A model generated the notes under the pieces. It was not told the origin of the DNA and searched no databases. It saw nothing but the letters and a program-made list of their open reading frames with translations. A stretch of 64,000 bases of DNA from Pseudomonadota bacterium (GTDB taxonomy: Bacteria; Pseudomonadota; Alphaproteobacteria; Sphingomonadales; Sphingomonadaceae). This document shows positions 9,968 to 18,353 of the stretch, piece by piece; position 1 is the stretch's first letter; each line of letters starts with the position of its first letter. The stretch is from positions 62,001 to 126,000 of the forward strand of contig JAJZTH010000001.1 in the NCBI GenBank assembly GCA_021849075.1. Reading direction: 5' to 3'. The position numbers and the translations under genes are program-made.

Positions 9968-10284
9968 GCCCCATGATCCTTCAGAATGGCCGCCATCTGC
10001 GCATCATGATGACGGTTGGCATGGGCGACATAAAGGCCGGTCAGGAAAATCGCGAGCAGGATCAGGCCAAGCCCGATCGGAATGCCGATCGATGTCACCC
10101 CCGTCCCGATCGGCGCGCCCAGCAACGCCTTGTCGAACGCGATCAGCAACAGATAGGCGACGAAGGCACCAAAGATGATGGCGGACAACCACCAGCCCAG
10201 CCGGGCGCGTCGCGCCACCAGCGCGATATAGCGCGGATCGGCCGCCACCGCCGCGACCAGCGCATCCTCATCCGTCCGGGCCAT
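9964..10284 (-). CDS. DUF485 membrane protein, ActP partner (YjcH type)
   Basis: A 106-residue protein with two membrane segments near residues 28-50 and 65-88 ([20 protein letters not shown] and [20 protein letters not shown]), followed by a cytoplasmic tail with [10 protein letters not shown]. This is the DUF485/YjcH architecture, whose genes regularly precede actP. It overlaps actP by the sequence ATGA, so the two form a coupled operon. Its exact role is unknown; a stabilising or regulatory subunit of the symporter is the usual inference. Confidence 0.9.
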   Translation of the reverse strand: MARTDEDALVAAVAADPRYIALVARRARLGWWLSAIIFGAFVAYLLLIAFDKALLGAPIGTGVTSIGIPIGLGLILLAIFLTGLYVAHANRHHDAQMAAILKDHGA

Positions 10285-10438
10285 CCGCTCTCCTTTGCCT
10301 TTTGCGCCATGCTAACCGGGCGCGGAGCGATTGCAATGGCGCGGGCGGAGGCTTTATAGCGGCAGGACAGACTTGCAGCCTGACTGTTCTATATACATAT
10401 GACAGTGAAGGGCCGACATTTGGCTTCTGGGAGATGAC

Positions 10439-11650
10439 ATGGCTTCGACCGCGCCGACCGCTACCGCTGACACGCTGAACCTCACGCCGCCCGATCCGGT
10501 GCCTGTGGTCGCGCCCGAAAAGGCGTCCGGCCTTGTCCCGATCGACAATGAGAAGCGGTCCAAGCTGGATGAAAAGGTTGACGCCTTCGTCGCCGATCTG
10601 GTCGCGCAGGACGCCAATTCACCCGAATTCGGCCAGCGCGTCGATCAGCTGACCAATATGGGGCGCAAGGAAATATCGGAGGCTGCGGGCCACTCCAACC
10701 GCTTCCTCGATCGCCCCGTCCGCGCGATGGACAGCGATACGAAGGTCGGCGCGGACCTCGCCGAACTGCGCCGCACGGTAGAGGATCTCGATCCCGGCAA
10801 ACGCGGCAATCTGCTGGCGCCCAAGAAGCTGTTCGGCATCATCCCCTTCGGCAACAGGATGCGCGACTATTTTGACGGCTATAAGAGTGCGCAGGGCCAT
10901 ATCAATTCGATCCTGGGATCGCTAGCCAGCGGCAAGGATGTGCTGATCAAGGATAATGCCGCGATCGACGTCGAACGCCAGAATATGTGGCAGACCATGG
11001 GTCGTCTGGAACAGATGATCCATATCAGCAAGACGATGGACGCCCGGTTGGAAGACAAGGCGCTAGAGCTGGATTCGACCGATCCGGCCAAGGCCAAGGC
11101 GATCCGCGAAAGCGCGCTCTTCTATATCCGCCAACGCACGCAGGATCTGCTGACCCAGATGGCGGTCACGGTGCAGGGCTATCTGGCGCTGGACCTGGTG
11201 AAAAAGAACAATGTCGAACTGGTGAAGGGCGTGGACAGAGCCAGCACCACCACCGTCGCGGCCCTGCGCACGGCGGTAACGGTCGCGCAGGCGCTGGCCG
11301 GGCAACGGCTGGTGCTGGAGCAGATCAGCGCGCTCAACACCACCACCGCCAACATGATCGACCGCACCGGCGAATTGCTGAAAAGCCAGACCGCGCAAAT
11401 CCACGAACAGGCGGCGTCCAGCACCATCCCGGTCGAAACGCTCCAGCGCGCCTTCCAGAATATCTATGACACGATGGACAGCATCGACACCTTCAAGATG
11501 AAGGCGCTGGAAAATATGAAGACGACGGTGAACACGCTGTCGGGCGAGGTCGAAAAGTCCAAAGGCTATATCGCCCGCGCCGAAGGACAGGCGCAGGCCG
11601 CCAAGGAAGTGCGCGCGGACAATCCCCTGCTGAGCGCGATCGAGGGGTGA
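10439..11650 (+). CDS. telA: Toxic anion resistance protein TelA family
   Basis: A 403-residue cytoplasmic, largely coiled-coil protein of the TelA/KlaA family, named from tellurite resistance and often found with TerD/TerC-type stress genes. Typical marks are a variable N-terminus, the segment KKLFGIIPFGNRMRDYFDGY, and a long helical C-terminal half containing NTTTANMIDRTGELLKSQ and VETLQRAFQNIYDTMDSID. GGGAG lies before the ATG at 10439. The next gene encodes an XpaC-like membrane protein, the usual partner, so both probably act in one envelope-stress function. A family A repeat separates them. Confidence 0.93.
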   Translation: MASTAPTATADTLNLTPPDPVPVVAPEKASGLVPIDNEKRSKLDEKVDAFVADLVAQDANSPEFGQRVDQLTNMGRKEISEAAGHSNRFLDRPVRAMDSDTKVGADLAELRRTVEDLDPGKRGNLLAPKKLFGIIPFGNRMRDYFDGYKSAQGHINSILGSLASGKDVLIKDNAAIDVERQNMWQTMGRLEQMIHISKTMDARLEDKALELDSTDPAKAKAIRESALFYIRQRTQDLLTQMAVTVQGYLALDLVKKNNVELVKGVDRASTTTVAALRTAVTVAQALAGQRLVLEQISALNTTTANMIDRTGELLKSQTAQIHEQAASSTIPVETLQRAFQNIYDTMDSIDTFKMKALENMKTTVNTLSGEVEKSKGYIARAEGQAQAAKEVRADNPLLSAIEG

Positions 11651-11670
11651 TCTTGATGCGCCCTCCCCAC

Positions 11671-11787
11671 CCGTTCGGGCTGAGCCTGTCGAAGCCCCGC
11701 CCTTCTCTTCCGAAGAAAAGTGCAGCCCCCTTCGACGCCGCCTGCGGCGTCGCTCAGGACAGGCTTCGACAAGCTCAGGGCGAACGG
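11671..11787. repeat. Family A palindromic repeat, copy 3
   Basis: CCGTTCGGGCTGAGCCTGTC on the left and GACAAGCTCAGGGCGAACGG on the right, with the internal GACGCC..GGCGTC hairpin also found at 8122-8244. It lies inside a probable operon, between telA and the XpaC-like gene and only 18 bp before the latter's start, so it could form a processing or attenuation structure in the transcript. Confidence 0.9.
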
Positions 11788-11804
11788 CTTGCAGGGGTTG
11801 GTGC

Positions 11805-12515
11805 ATGAGCCGTTCCGATCGCGTATTGGCCGATGCCGAAGCGGTGCTGCGCCGCCACAGCGATCGCGGCCGCAGCCTGTCGACGCGCGCGCGGCAACGG
11901 CGCAATGCCGGCCTTATGCGTAAGGTTAAATATGCTTTCTGGGCAGTGCTGACGATCCTGCTGGGCAGCGCAGTGGCGGGCTTCATCCTGCCGCTGGGTG
12001 TGACCGGGGTGATGATCGTCCTTGGCGTCATCATCGCCGCTCTGCTGCTGATTGCACTCATCCCCGGCGAAAGCCCGGTGCGCACCGAGGCATTGGCGCA
12101 GACCGACATTGCCGCCCTGCCGCTCAAGACCGAAATCTGGCTGGAAAATCAGCGCAAGGCCCTGCCCGCACCCGCCGTTACCCTGATCGACAGTATCGGC
12201 GTGCGGCTGGAAACGCTGGCGCCGCAGCTGGAGCGACTGAACGAGCAGGAACCGGCAGCACAGGAAATTCGCCGGCTGCTGTCGGATCATCTGACCGAAC
12301 TGGTGACGGGCTATCAATCGATTCCAGAGCCACTGCGGCGCGAAGAGCGCAATGGTCGCGTGCCGGAAAAGCAGCTGGTCGAAGGATTGAACGTCATCGA
12401 CGCCGAAATCGCCCGCATGACCGAAACGCTGGCGAGCGGCGATCTCGACAAGCTGGCGACGCAGAACCGTTTTCTGGAACTGAAATATCAGGAAGCCAAG
12501 GAACTTGGCGCCTAG
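11805..12515 (+). CDS. XpaC-like membrane protein (5-bromo-4-chloroindolyl phosphate hydrolysis family)
   Basis: A 236-residue protein with a basic N-terminus, two adjacent membrane segments at about residues 43-65 and 66-87 (AFWAVLTILLGSAVAGFILP and VTGVMIVLGVIIAALLLIAL), and a long helical cytoplasmic domain rich in Glu, Leu and Gln. This architecture and its position after telA match the XpaC family, whose enzymatic name is historical and whose function is unclear. Its helical domain probably contacts TelA. The start at 11805 lies 18 bp after the family A repeat, with GGGGTTGGTG before it as a weak ribosome binding site. Confidence 0.82.
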   Translation: MSRSDRVLADAEAVLRRHSDRGRSLSTRARQRRNAGLMRKVKYAFWAVLTILLGSAVAGFILPLGVTGVMIVLGVIIAALLLIALIPGESPVRTEALAQTDIAALPLKTEIWLENQRKALPAPAVTLIDSIGVRLETLAPQLERLNEQEPAAQEIRRLLSDHLTELVTGYQSIPEPLRREERNGRVPEKQLVEGLNVIDAEIARMTETLASGDLDKLATQNRFLELKYQEAKELGA

Positions 12516-12533
12516 CGCCGTCTTGTTCCTGTC

Positions 12534-12686
12534 ATGATCCACCTCACCCTGATCATCGTCGATTTTCTGACGGGCCTGCTGGCCGCCGGCGCATGGGCGC
12601 TGGCGTCGGCTGGCGGCGCGATCGCGGCGGTGGTGGGCGGCGGCTTTCTGGGCGTGTCCCTCATCCGGCGCTTGCGGCGAGAATAG
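12534..12686 (+). CDS. Possible small membrane protein (50 aa)
   Basis: An ATG 18 bp after the XpaC-like stop opens a 50-codon frame starting MIHLTLIIVDFLTGLLAAGA, continuing with a Gly/Ala-rich hydrophobic stretch and ending in SLIRRLRRE. One or two membrane helices with a positively charged C-terminal tail would follow the positive-inside rule. Position and composition favour a real third member of the telA operon, but the ribosome binding site is weak and no family is recognised. Confidence 0.42.
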   Translation: MIHLTLIIVDFLTGLLAAGAWALASAGGAIAAVVGGGFLGVSLIRRLRRE

Positions 12687-12726
12687 CCGTTCACGCCCTC
12701 CTCCTCCTTTCGGTTGCAGCATCGCC

Positions 12727-13659
12727 ATGACCTCCGCATCGTCTCTTTCTCCCCTTCTGGCCGGCGTCGAACTGGGCGGCACCAAGGTCGTCGTGCTGCG
12801 CGCGCGGGGGCGCGACATTCTCGACCGGGTGACGATCCCCACCACCACGCCCGACGAAACGCTGGGTCGCGCCGCGGATCAGTTACGCCAGTGGCAAGGC
12901 GAAGCCGCTTTCGCCGCACTTGGCATCGCCTCCTTTGGCCCGTTGCGACTGGACCGCGCAGCCCCGGATTTCGGCCATATGCTACCCACGCCCAAGCCGG
13001 GCTGGAGCGGCGCGGATATTTACGGGGCATTGGCCGGCGCGCTGTCCTGCCCCGCCGCGATCGACACCGACGTCAATGGCGCGGCGCTGGCCGAGCTACG
13101 CTGGGGCGCGGGGAATGAAGATGGCGAGGCGTCCGATTGCCTCTGCTACCTTACAATCGGGACGGGCCTGGGCGGCGGCTTCGCCTTTCATGGTCGGCCG
13201 CTACACGGCGCGATGCACCCGGAAATGGGCCATATCCTCACCCGTCGCGCGCCCGGAGACGATTTTGCTGGCGTCTGCCCCTTTCATAGCGATTGCATCG
13301 AAGGGCTGGTAAGCGGCCCGGCGCTGGCGCAGCGGTTCGGCGCACCCGGCGACCAGATCGATCCGCATGATCCACGCTGGGACCATGTCGCCCATGACAT
13401 CGCCCAGCTGGTCGGCACGATCCTGCTCACCACCGCCGCGCGGCAGGTGTTGATCGGCGGCGGCGTGGGCATGGGTCGCGCGGACCTGCTGGATCGGGTG
13501 CGGCACATGCTGGTCGACCAACTTGCCGGCTATCTGCCGTTCGTTACCGCGCAAAGCGTGGCGACGATCGTGCGGCCGCCGGTATTGGGCGATCAGGCGG
13601 GGCCGATGGGCACGATCGCGCTCGCGCTCGCGCTGGACGCCTGTGCTACGACGGATTGA
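12727..13659 (+). CDS. ROK-family sugar kinase (fructokinase-like)
   Basis: A 310-residue ROK kinase that phosphorylates a free hexose with ATP. It shows the N-terminal ATP-site GVELGGTKV, the catalytic-region DTDVNGAALAELRWG, the second ATP motif TIGTGLGGGFAF, and the ROK zinc-binding set (His in PEMGHIL, with the Cys/His group in GVCPFHSDCIEG). The aligned GASFGP/PLRLD region and the DxNxAALAE form fit the bacterial fructokinase/mannokinase branch (Mak type). It stands at the left edge of the carbohydrate island but on the opposite strand to the lactonase operon, with a shared terminator region between them. The exact sugar is uncertain. Confidence 0.9.
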   Translation: MTSASSLSPLLAGVELGGTKVVVLRARGRDILDRVTIPTTTPDETLGRAADQLRQWQGEAAFAALGIASFGPLRLDRAAPDFGHMLPTPKPGWSGADIYGALAGALSCPAAIDTDVNGAALAELRWGAGNEDGEASDCLCYLTIGTGLGGGFAFHGRPLHGAMHPEMGHILTRRAPGDDFAGVCPFHSDCIEGLVSGPALAQRFGAPGDQIDPHDPRWDHVAHDIAQLVGTILLTTAARQVLIGGGVGMGRADLLDRVRHMLVDQLAGYLPFVTAQSVATIVRPPVLGDQAGPMGTIALALALDACATTD

Positions 13660-13893
13660 AGCCGCCGCAAATCTGTCGATGTAAGGAGAAAAATGTCCCG
13701 GACGACCATGACGCGTGCAGTTCGCCAGTGGGCCGTCCGGGATCGCAGCGTCGCCTTACTTGGAGAGGTATGACAACGCTGTCCCGGCCAAATAAAAGAT
13801 TCGCGCCATCAGTGCAACTGCTTTGTTGTCGGCGGTAAAAAGAAAGGGCGCAGCCTTGCGACCGCGCCCTTTCGAAGCCGGATATCCGATGGA
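13660..13893. other. Intergenic region with inverted repeat and a 26-codon mini-ORF
   Basis: This 234-bp gap holds CCCGGACG at 13697-13704 and its complement CGTCCGGG near 13734, plus a 26-codon frame at 13693-13773 (starting MSRTTMTRAVRQWAV) preceded by a very good TAAGGAGAAAA ribosome binding site. The region after 13773 is less GC-rich than its surroundings. It may hold a leader peptide, a small RNA or nothing functional; a convergent terminator closes it. Confidence 0.3.
13843..13872 (-). terminator. Terminator after the SMP-30 gene
   Basis: AAAGGGCGC at 13843-13851 pairs with GCGCCCTTT at 13864-13872. On the minus strand the stem is followed by TCTTTTT, as expected for an intrinsic terminator of the lactonase operon. 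Confidence 0.8.
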
Positions 13894-14751
13894 TCAACCA
13901 GCGTAGAGATGGGTCGGCAGGCCCCGCACCCCGCAATCAACCTCGAAGAAGCCGCCATCATAGGGTGTTGGATCGTCCAGCCCTATGGTAGCGGAACTGA
14001 CGAACATGCGGTCCAGATCCGGCCCGGCGAAGCTGATGTTCGTCACCTGCCGCGCCGGCATGGCGATGGCGCGGTCCAGCGTCCCCTCAGGCGTGAAGCG
14101 GCTGATCCGGCTGCCACCCCAATGGGCGACCCAGATATGGCCTTCCGCGTCCACGGTCATGCCGTCGGGATAGCCATCCTCCTCGCCGAAGCGGATGAAC
14201 GGCTCGCGTTCGGTCGCGCCATCCTGGGTACGGCGAAAGCGATACATCTGCTTCTTGGCGGTATCGCTATGATAGAGCCACTGGCCGCAGGGCGAGAAAG
14301 CGGGACCATTGGGCACGCGATAGTCGCTGTCGATCACGCTCCAGCTGCGGTTCGGCGCCAGGCGATAGAGCGCGCCGCGATCATGCTCTTCACCCATGTC
14401 CATAGTGCCGCACCAGATATGCCCCTGCGCGTCCGCTTTGCCGTCATTCATCCGATTGCCGGGGAAATGCGGCTCCGGATCACCAAAGGGGGTGATGGTC
14501 AGCGGATCGAGTGCGATCTCGGCAAAGCCGGTCTGGAAGCCGCCGATAAAGCCGCCCGCTTCCCGCTCCGCCACCCAGCCCAACGGCTCGGGCATGGCGA
14601 AGCGCTCAATCGCACCGCTATCCAAAGACAGGCGATTGAGCGCCGGGGCCAGGATATCCACCCAATAGACCGCGTTGCCGCGCGCCGACCAGAGCGTGCC
14701 TTCCCCCAGCGTATCGGCGACGCCGCGTTCAATGAGCCGCCATTCGGGCAT
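13894..14751 (-). CDS. SMP-30/gluconolactonase family sugar lactonase
   Basis: A 285-residue six-bladed beta-propeller lactonase with the metal-binding Glu near residue 17 in LGEGTLWS, Asn in GNRMNDGKAD, and the Asp in YPDGMTVDAEGHIWVAHW. Members hydrolyse aldonolactones to aldonates with a divalent metal. In this context it is a good candidate L-arabinono-1,4-lactonase working after the sugar dehydrogenase at 20323. Its start overlaps the stop of the upstream mutarotase gene by one base (TGATG), so the two are translationally coupled. It has no signal peptide, so it acts in the cytoplasm. Confidence 0.9.
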   Translation of the reverse strand: MPEWRLIERGVADTLGEGTLWSARGNAVYWVDILAPALNRLSLDSGAIERFAMPEPLGWVAEREAGGFIGGFQTGFAEIALDPLTITPFGDPEPHFPGNRMNDGKADAQGHIWCGTMDMGEEHDRGALYRLAPNRSWSVIDSDYRVPNGPAFSPCGQWLYHSDTAKKQMYRFRRTQDGATEREPFIRFGEEDGYPDGMTVDAEGHIWVAHWGGSRISRFTPEGTLDRAIAMPARQVTNISFAGPDLDRMFVSSATIGLDDPTPYDGGFFEVDCGVRGLPTHLYAG

Positions 14752-15896
14752 CAGCGCGCCACCGACAGGCGATAGATCATCTCATGATGATAGGGTTTGC
14801 CGGGATCGACGCGGGCCGACAGGAAGCTTGGCTGATTGGGCGAATCCGGGAATTTCTGCGGCTCCAGCGCAATGCCGTCGCCCATGCGGTACACATGGCT
14901 GCCCTTGCCGATGAAGGTGCCGTCCAGGAAATTGCCGGTATAGAATTGCACGCCCGGTTCGGTCGTCAGCACTTCCAACACGCGGCCCGACACCGGATCT
15001 TCCAGCCGCGCGGCCAGTTCCGGCGTCTTGGTCAGCCCCTTGTCGAGCGCAAAATTATGGTCATAGCCGCGCCCGGCGATGATCTGCGGGTCGCGACCGT
15101 CGCGCAGCCCGTCGGCAATGCGGCGGGCGCTGCGGAAATCGAACACGCCGCCTTCGACCGGCTTCAGTTCGCCGGTGGGAATGAGGTTCGCGTCGACCGG
15201 CGTATAGGCTTTGGCCGGAATGGTCAGCATATGGCCCATCGCGCCATCGGGCGATCCTTCGCCGCCCAGATCGAAAATGGCGTGGTTGGTCATGTTGATG
15301 ATGGTCGGCTTGTCGGTCTTCGCGTCGAAGGCGATGCCCAGATTGCCGCTTTCGTCCAGCGTATAGGTGACGGTGACGTCCAGCTTGCCGGGATAGCCCG
15401 AATCGCCGTCCGGGCTGGTCAGGCCCAGCACCACGCTGGCCCTGGGACCATTCTTCAGGGACACGATTTTCCACACCTGCTTGTCAAAGCCCTTGCCGCC
15501 GCCATGCAGCGAATTGACCTTGTCGTTGAGGGGCAGCTGATAGCTTTTGCCGTCCAGGCTGAACTTGCCGCCGGCGATGCGGTTGGCATAGCGGCCCACG
15601 GTCACGCCGAAGAAATTGGGATGCTCGACATAATCTTTCAGGTCATCATAGCCCAGCAGCACGTCCGCGCTCTTGCCGTCCTTGCCCGGGCCGACCAGCG
15701 ACTGGAGCGTCGCGCCATAGGTCAGGATCTTCGCCGAAACGCCCGCGCCATTGCGCAGCGTGATCGTTTCCACCGCTGCGCCATCGGCCGTGCCGGCCGG
15801 CGCGCGCGTGGCTTCCGCCGCCAGCGCCGTTCCGCTTGCGAGAGTGAAGGCCAATGCGTATGACAACGCTGTTTTCATATATGCAACCTTTCGCAT
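14751..15896 (-). CDS. Exported aldose 1-epimerase (mutarotase)
   Basis: A 381-residue galactose mutarotase-fold protein that interconverts alpha and beta anomers of aldoses. A Sec signal peptide is present (MKTALSYALAFTLASGTALA then AE), placing it in the periplasm. Family residues are visible in FGVTVGRYANRIAGGKFSLD, the first catalytic His in NSLHGGGKGFDKQVW, the second in MTNHAIFDLGG and the base Glu in TTEPGVQFYTGNFLDG. GGGAGGA lies well placed before the ATG at 15896; an internal ATG at 15878 is an alternative that leaves the signal peptide intact. It leads a two-gene operon divergent from the sugar transporter. Confidence 0.93.
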   Translation of the reverse strand: MRKVAYMKTALSYALAFTLASGTALAAEATRAPAGTADGAAVETITLRNGAGVSAKILTYGATLQSLVGPGKDGKSADVLLGYDDLKDYVEHPNFFGVTVGRYANRIAGGKFSLDGKSYQLPLNDKVNSLHGGGKGFDKQVWKIVSLKNGPRASVVLGLTSPDGDSGYPGKLDVTVTYTLDESGNLGIAFDAKTDKPTIINMTNHAIFDLGGEGSPDGAMGHMLTIPAKAYTPVDANLIPTGELKPVEGGVFDFRSARRIADGLRDGRDPQIIAGRGYDHNFALDKGLTKTPELAARLEDPVSGRVLEVLTTEPGVQFYTGNFLDGTFIGKGSHVYRMGDGIALEPQKFPDSPNQPSFLSARVDPGKPYHHEMIYRLSVAR

Positions 15897-15943
15897 GGAC
15901 GTCCTCCCATGCCGCCCCCATTGACGGGCGGTGTAGGCGGATA

Positions 15944-15954
15944 TACTCCGACAA
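15944..15954 (-). promoter_or_regulatory. Candidate GntR operator, site 1
   Basis: On the minus strand this reads TTGTCGGAGTA, one of six TNGTCNGA motifs in the arabinose island. It lies in the divergent promoter region between the mutarotase-lactonase operon and the FucP-type transporter, 63 bp before the latter's start. Confidence 0.5.
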
Positions 15955-16016
15955 ATTCTGCGGACGCAACCCTTGTTCGGGCCGTCCGCTGCTGGAACTG
16001 CACTGGAGAAGGATGA

Positions 16017-17324
16017 ATGGCAGGACCGATCTCGTCAGGCGCTGCGCCCGTCGCACCGCATAACCCCGGCACGCGCTACGGCCCTACGCTCGCGTTGCTT
16101 GCCAGCCTCTTCTTCATGTGGGGCTTCATCACCGTCATCAACAATACGCTGCTGCCCCATCTGCGCAGCGTGTTCGACCTCAGCTACACCCAGACGACCC
16201 TGATCGAATCGGTCTGGTTCATCGCCTATTTCTTCGCCTCCATCCCCTCGGCCAAGCTGATCGAACGGGTGGGCTATCAGAAGTCGATGGTCATCGGCCT
16301 GCTCGTCATGGCGGCGGGCGCGCTGGGCATGACGGTCGCCGCGTCGATCCCCTCCTATGGCGTGACCCTGGTCATGCTGTTCGTGATCGCCAGCGGCATC
16401 ACCCTGCTTCAGGTCGCCGCCAACCCCTATGTCGCGGTCGTCGGCAAGCCCGAAACCGCCTCCTCGCGCCTTAATCTGGTGCAGGCGATGAACTCGGCCG
16501 GCACCATGCTGGCCCCGCTGTTCGGCGCCTATCTGATCCTGGGCCGGTCGAAGGGCGGCACCGCGCAGGGCGAAACCGTACTGACGCAGGCCGAACGCCT
16601 GGCCGACGCACAGTCGGTTGTCCTGCCCTATGCGCTGGTCGCGGCGGTGCTGGTGGTTCTGGCGATCATCATCGCCCGCTTCCCCCTGCCCGCCATGGGC
16701 GCGGCGGCGCAGCGCCACAATAAGGAAGAGCGCAAGAAATATTCGCTCTGGAACCACCGCAATCTGGTGTTCGGCATTCCCGCCATCTTCATCTATCTGA
16801 TCGCGGAAATCGGCGTCGCCAACCTGTTCGTCAACTTCACCAGCCAGCCCGACATCGCCAATCTGACCCATGAGCAGGCGGGCAATTATCTGTCGCTGCT
16901 GTGGGGCGGCATGATGGTCGGCCGCTTCGCCGGTTCGGCGATCATGCAGAAATTCGATGCCGGCCATGTCCTCGCCGCCTTCTCGGTCGGCGCCTTCATC
17001 GTCATGATGATCACCGTGTTCGCCACCGGCCCGGCCGCCATGTGGGCGCTGATTCTGGTCGGCCTGTTCCACTCGATCATGTTCCCGACCATCTTCACCC
17101 TGGGCATCAAGGGCCTCGGCCCGCTGACCGAAGAAGGTTCGGGCCTGCTGATCATGGCGATTGCCGGCGGATCGCTGGTCATCGTGCAGGGCTGGCTGGC
17201 TGACCATTATGGTCTGCAGACCAGCTTCCTGCTGACCGCCGCCTGCGAACTCTACATCCTCTTCTACGCCCTGTGGGGATCGAAGACGACCCACGCCCTG
17301 CCCGATCAGCAGATTGCGGCATAA
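16017..17324 (+). CDS. FucP/GluP-type sugar MFS transporter
   Basis: A 435-residue major facilitator protein of the fucose/glucose-galactose permease family with 12 predicted membrane segments. Family marks are FFMWGFITVINNTLLPHLRS near residue 33, LQVAANPYVAVVGKPETASS in the fourth to fifth helix, and LVQAMNSAGTMLAPLFGAYL. These proteins are proton or sodium symporters for hexoses, fucose or L-arabinose. The position beside the arabinose oxidation genes and the upstream operator copy suggest L-arabinose uptake. GGAGAAGG precedes the ATG at 16017. It is monocistronic with a strong terminator. Confidence 0.93.
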   Translation: MAGPISSGAAPVAPHNPGTRYGPTLALLASLFFMWGFITVINNTLLPHLRSVFDLSYTQTTLIESVWFIAYFFASIPSAKLIERVGYQKSMVIGLLVMAAGALGMTVAASIPSYGVTLVMLFVIASGITLLQVAANPYVAVVGKPETASSRLNLVQAMNSAGTMLAPLFGAYLILGRSKGGTAQGETVLTQAERLADAQSVVLPYALVAAVLVVLAIIIARFPLPAMGAAAQRHNKEERKKYSLWNHRNLVFGIPAIFIYLIAEIGVANLFVNFTSQPDIANLTHEQAGNYLSLLWGGMMVGRFAGSAIMQKFDAGHVLAAFSVGAFIVMMITVFATGPAAMWALILVGLFHSIMFPTIFTLGIKGLGPLTEEGSGLLIMAIAGGSLVIVQGWLADHYGLQTSFLLTAACELYILFYALWGSKTTHALPDQQIAA

Positions 17325-17351
17325 GCGCAGGCACCTATCATGATGACCTGA

Positions 17352-17388
17352 AAAGGGGCCGGAGCGGACATACCGCTCCGGCCCCTTT
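17352..17388 (+). terminator. Terminator of the sugar transporter gene
   Basis: AAAGGGGCCGGAGCGG at 17352-17367 pairs perfectly with CCGCTCCGGCCCCTTT at 17373-17388 around a short loop, followed by CTG. It is a 16-bp stem 27 bp after the stop codon. Confidence 0.88.
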
Positions 17389-17452
17389 CTGCATGGGACT
17401 TTGCACGGGCGGCGCAACGGCCTATTCCGCGCGACATGGAAAGCCGCGCCCG

Positions 17453-18349
17453 ATGATCGTCCGCCCCAAGCCCACCTTGCTGGACCTGGCCTTCGCCGTG
17501 CGTGGATCGGTGCTGCCGCAGGTCAGCCGGCGACTGGCGGTGATCGCGCTGCTCAGCCTGACGGCCATCCTGACCGCCCGGCACCATCCCGGCATTTTCG
17601 GCCAGATCAGCGCCATCCCCTTCACCCTGATCGGCCTTGCCCTGTCAATCTTCATGAGCTTTCGCAACAATGCCTGTTACGATCGCTGGTGGGAGGGGCG
17701 CAAACTCTGGGGATCGCTGATCATCGCCTGCCGCTCCTTTGCGCGCCGGATCGACCTGCTGGAGGCCGCGGACAGGGATGTTTTGCTCAAGGGCCTGTGC
17801 GGCTTCACCGCGGGGCTGGGCGCGCGCCTGCGCCGTGGCGATGAACAGGCGGCGATCGCACAGCATTGCGGCGATGGTCCCTGGCGGGACGCGATCAATC
17901 CGCCCGACGCGCTGTTGCGCCAACTGGGCCGGCTCTGCCTGCAACGCGCGCAGGACGGCCGAATCACTCCTATCCATCACAGCCTGCTCGAAGAACAACT
18001 CCACCTGCTGGCGCAGGTGCAGGCCGGGTGCGAGCGCATCCTGCTGACCCCGCTGCCCTTCAGCTATTCGCTGCTATTGCATCGCACGGCGACGATCTTC
18101 TGCCTCGCTCTGCCCTTTGCGCTGGCCGGATCGCTGGGCTGGTGGACGCTGCTGCCGGCCCTGCTGGTCAGCTACACCTTTTTCGGCCTCGATGCGCTGG
18201 GCGATCAGTTGGAGGATCCGTTCGGGCTGGAACCCAACGACCTGCCGATCGACGCCATGGTCCGCACGGTGGAGCGGGAAATGCTGGCCGCACTCGGTGA
18301 AAGCGACCTGCCCCCGCCGATCGCACCGACCAACCATATGCTGACCTGA
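17453..18349 (+). CDS. Bestrophin family (UPF0187) membrane channel protein
   Basis: A 298-residue bestrophin homologue; bacterial members form pentameric ion channels. It shows the N-terminal MIVRPKPTLLDLAFAVRGSV, the segment SFRNNACYDRWWEGRKLWGS typical of the first intracellular part, membrane segments near residues 25-45, 55-70, 215-235 and 238-258, and the signature LEDPFGLEPNDLPIDAM. The ATG at 17453 matches the family start; the longer frame overlaps the upstream terminator and is rejected. It converges on the gntR gene with only four bases between stops. There is no clear link to sugar metabolism. Confidence 0.9.
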   Translation: MIVRPKPTLLDLAFAVRGSVLPQVSRRLAVIALLSLTAILTARHHPGIFGQISAIPFTLIGLALSIFMSFRNNACYDRWWEGRKLWGSLIIACRSFARRIDLLEAADRDVLLKGLCGFTAGLGARLRRGDEQAAIAQHCGDGPWRDAINPPDALLRQLGRLCLQRAQDGRITPIHHSLLEEQLHLLAQVQAGCERILLTPLPFSYSLLLHRTATIFCLALPFALAGSLGWWTLLPALLVSYTFFGLDALGDQLEDPFGLEPNDLPIDAMVRTVEREMLAALGESDLPPPIAPTNHMLT

Positions 18350-18353
18350 AAAC

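Noticed and set aside
6304-11787. Family A repeats as insertion sequences
   Set aside because: Units are about 75-125 bp with no transposase frame and no clear target duplications.
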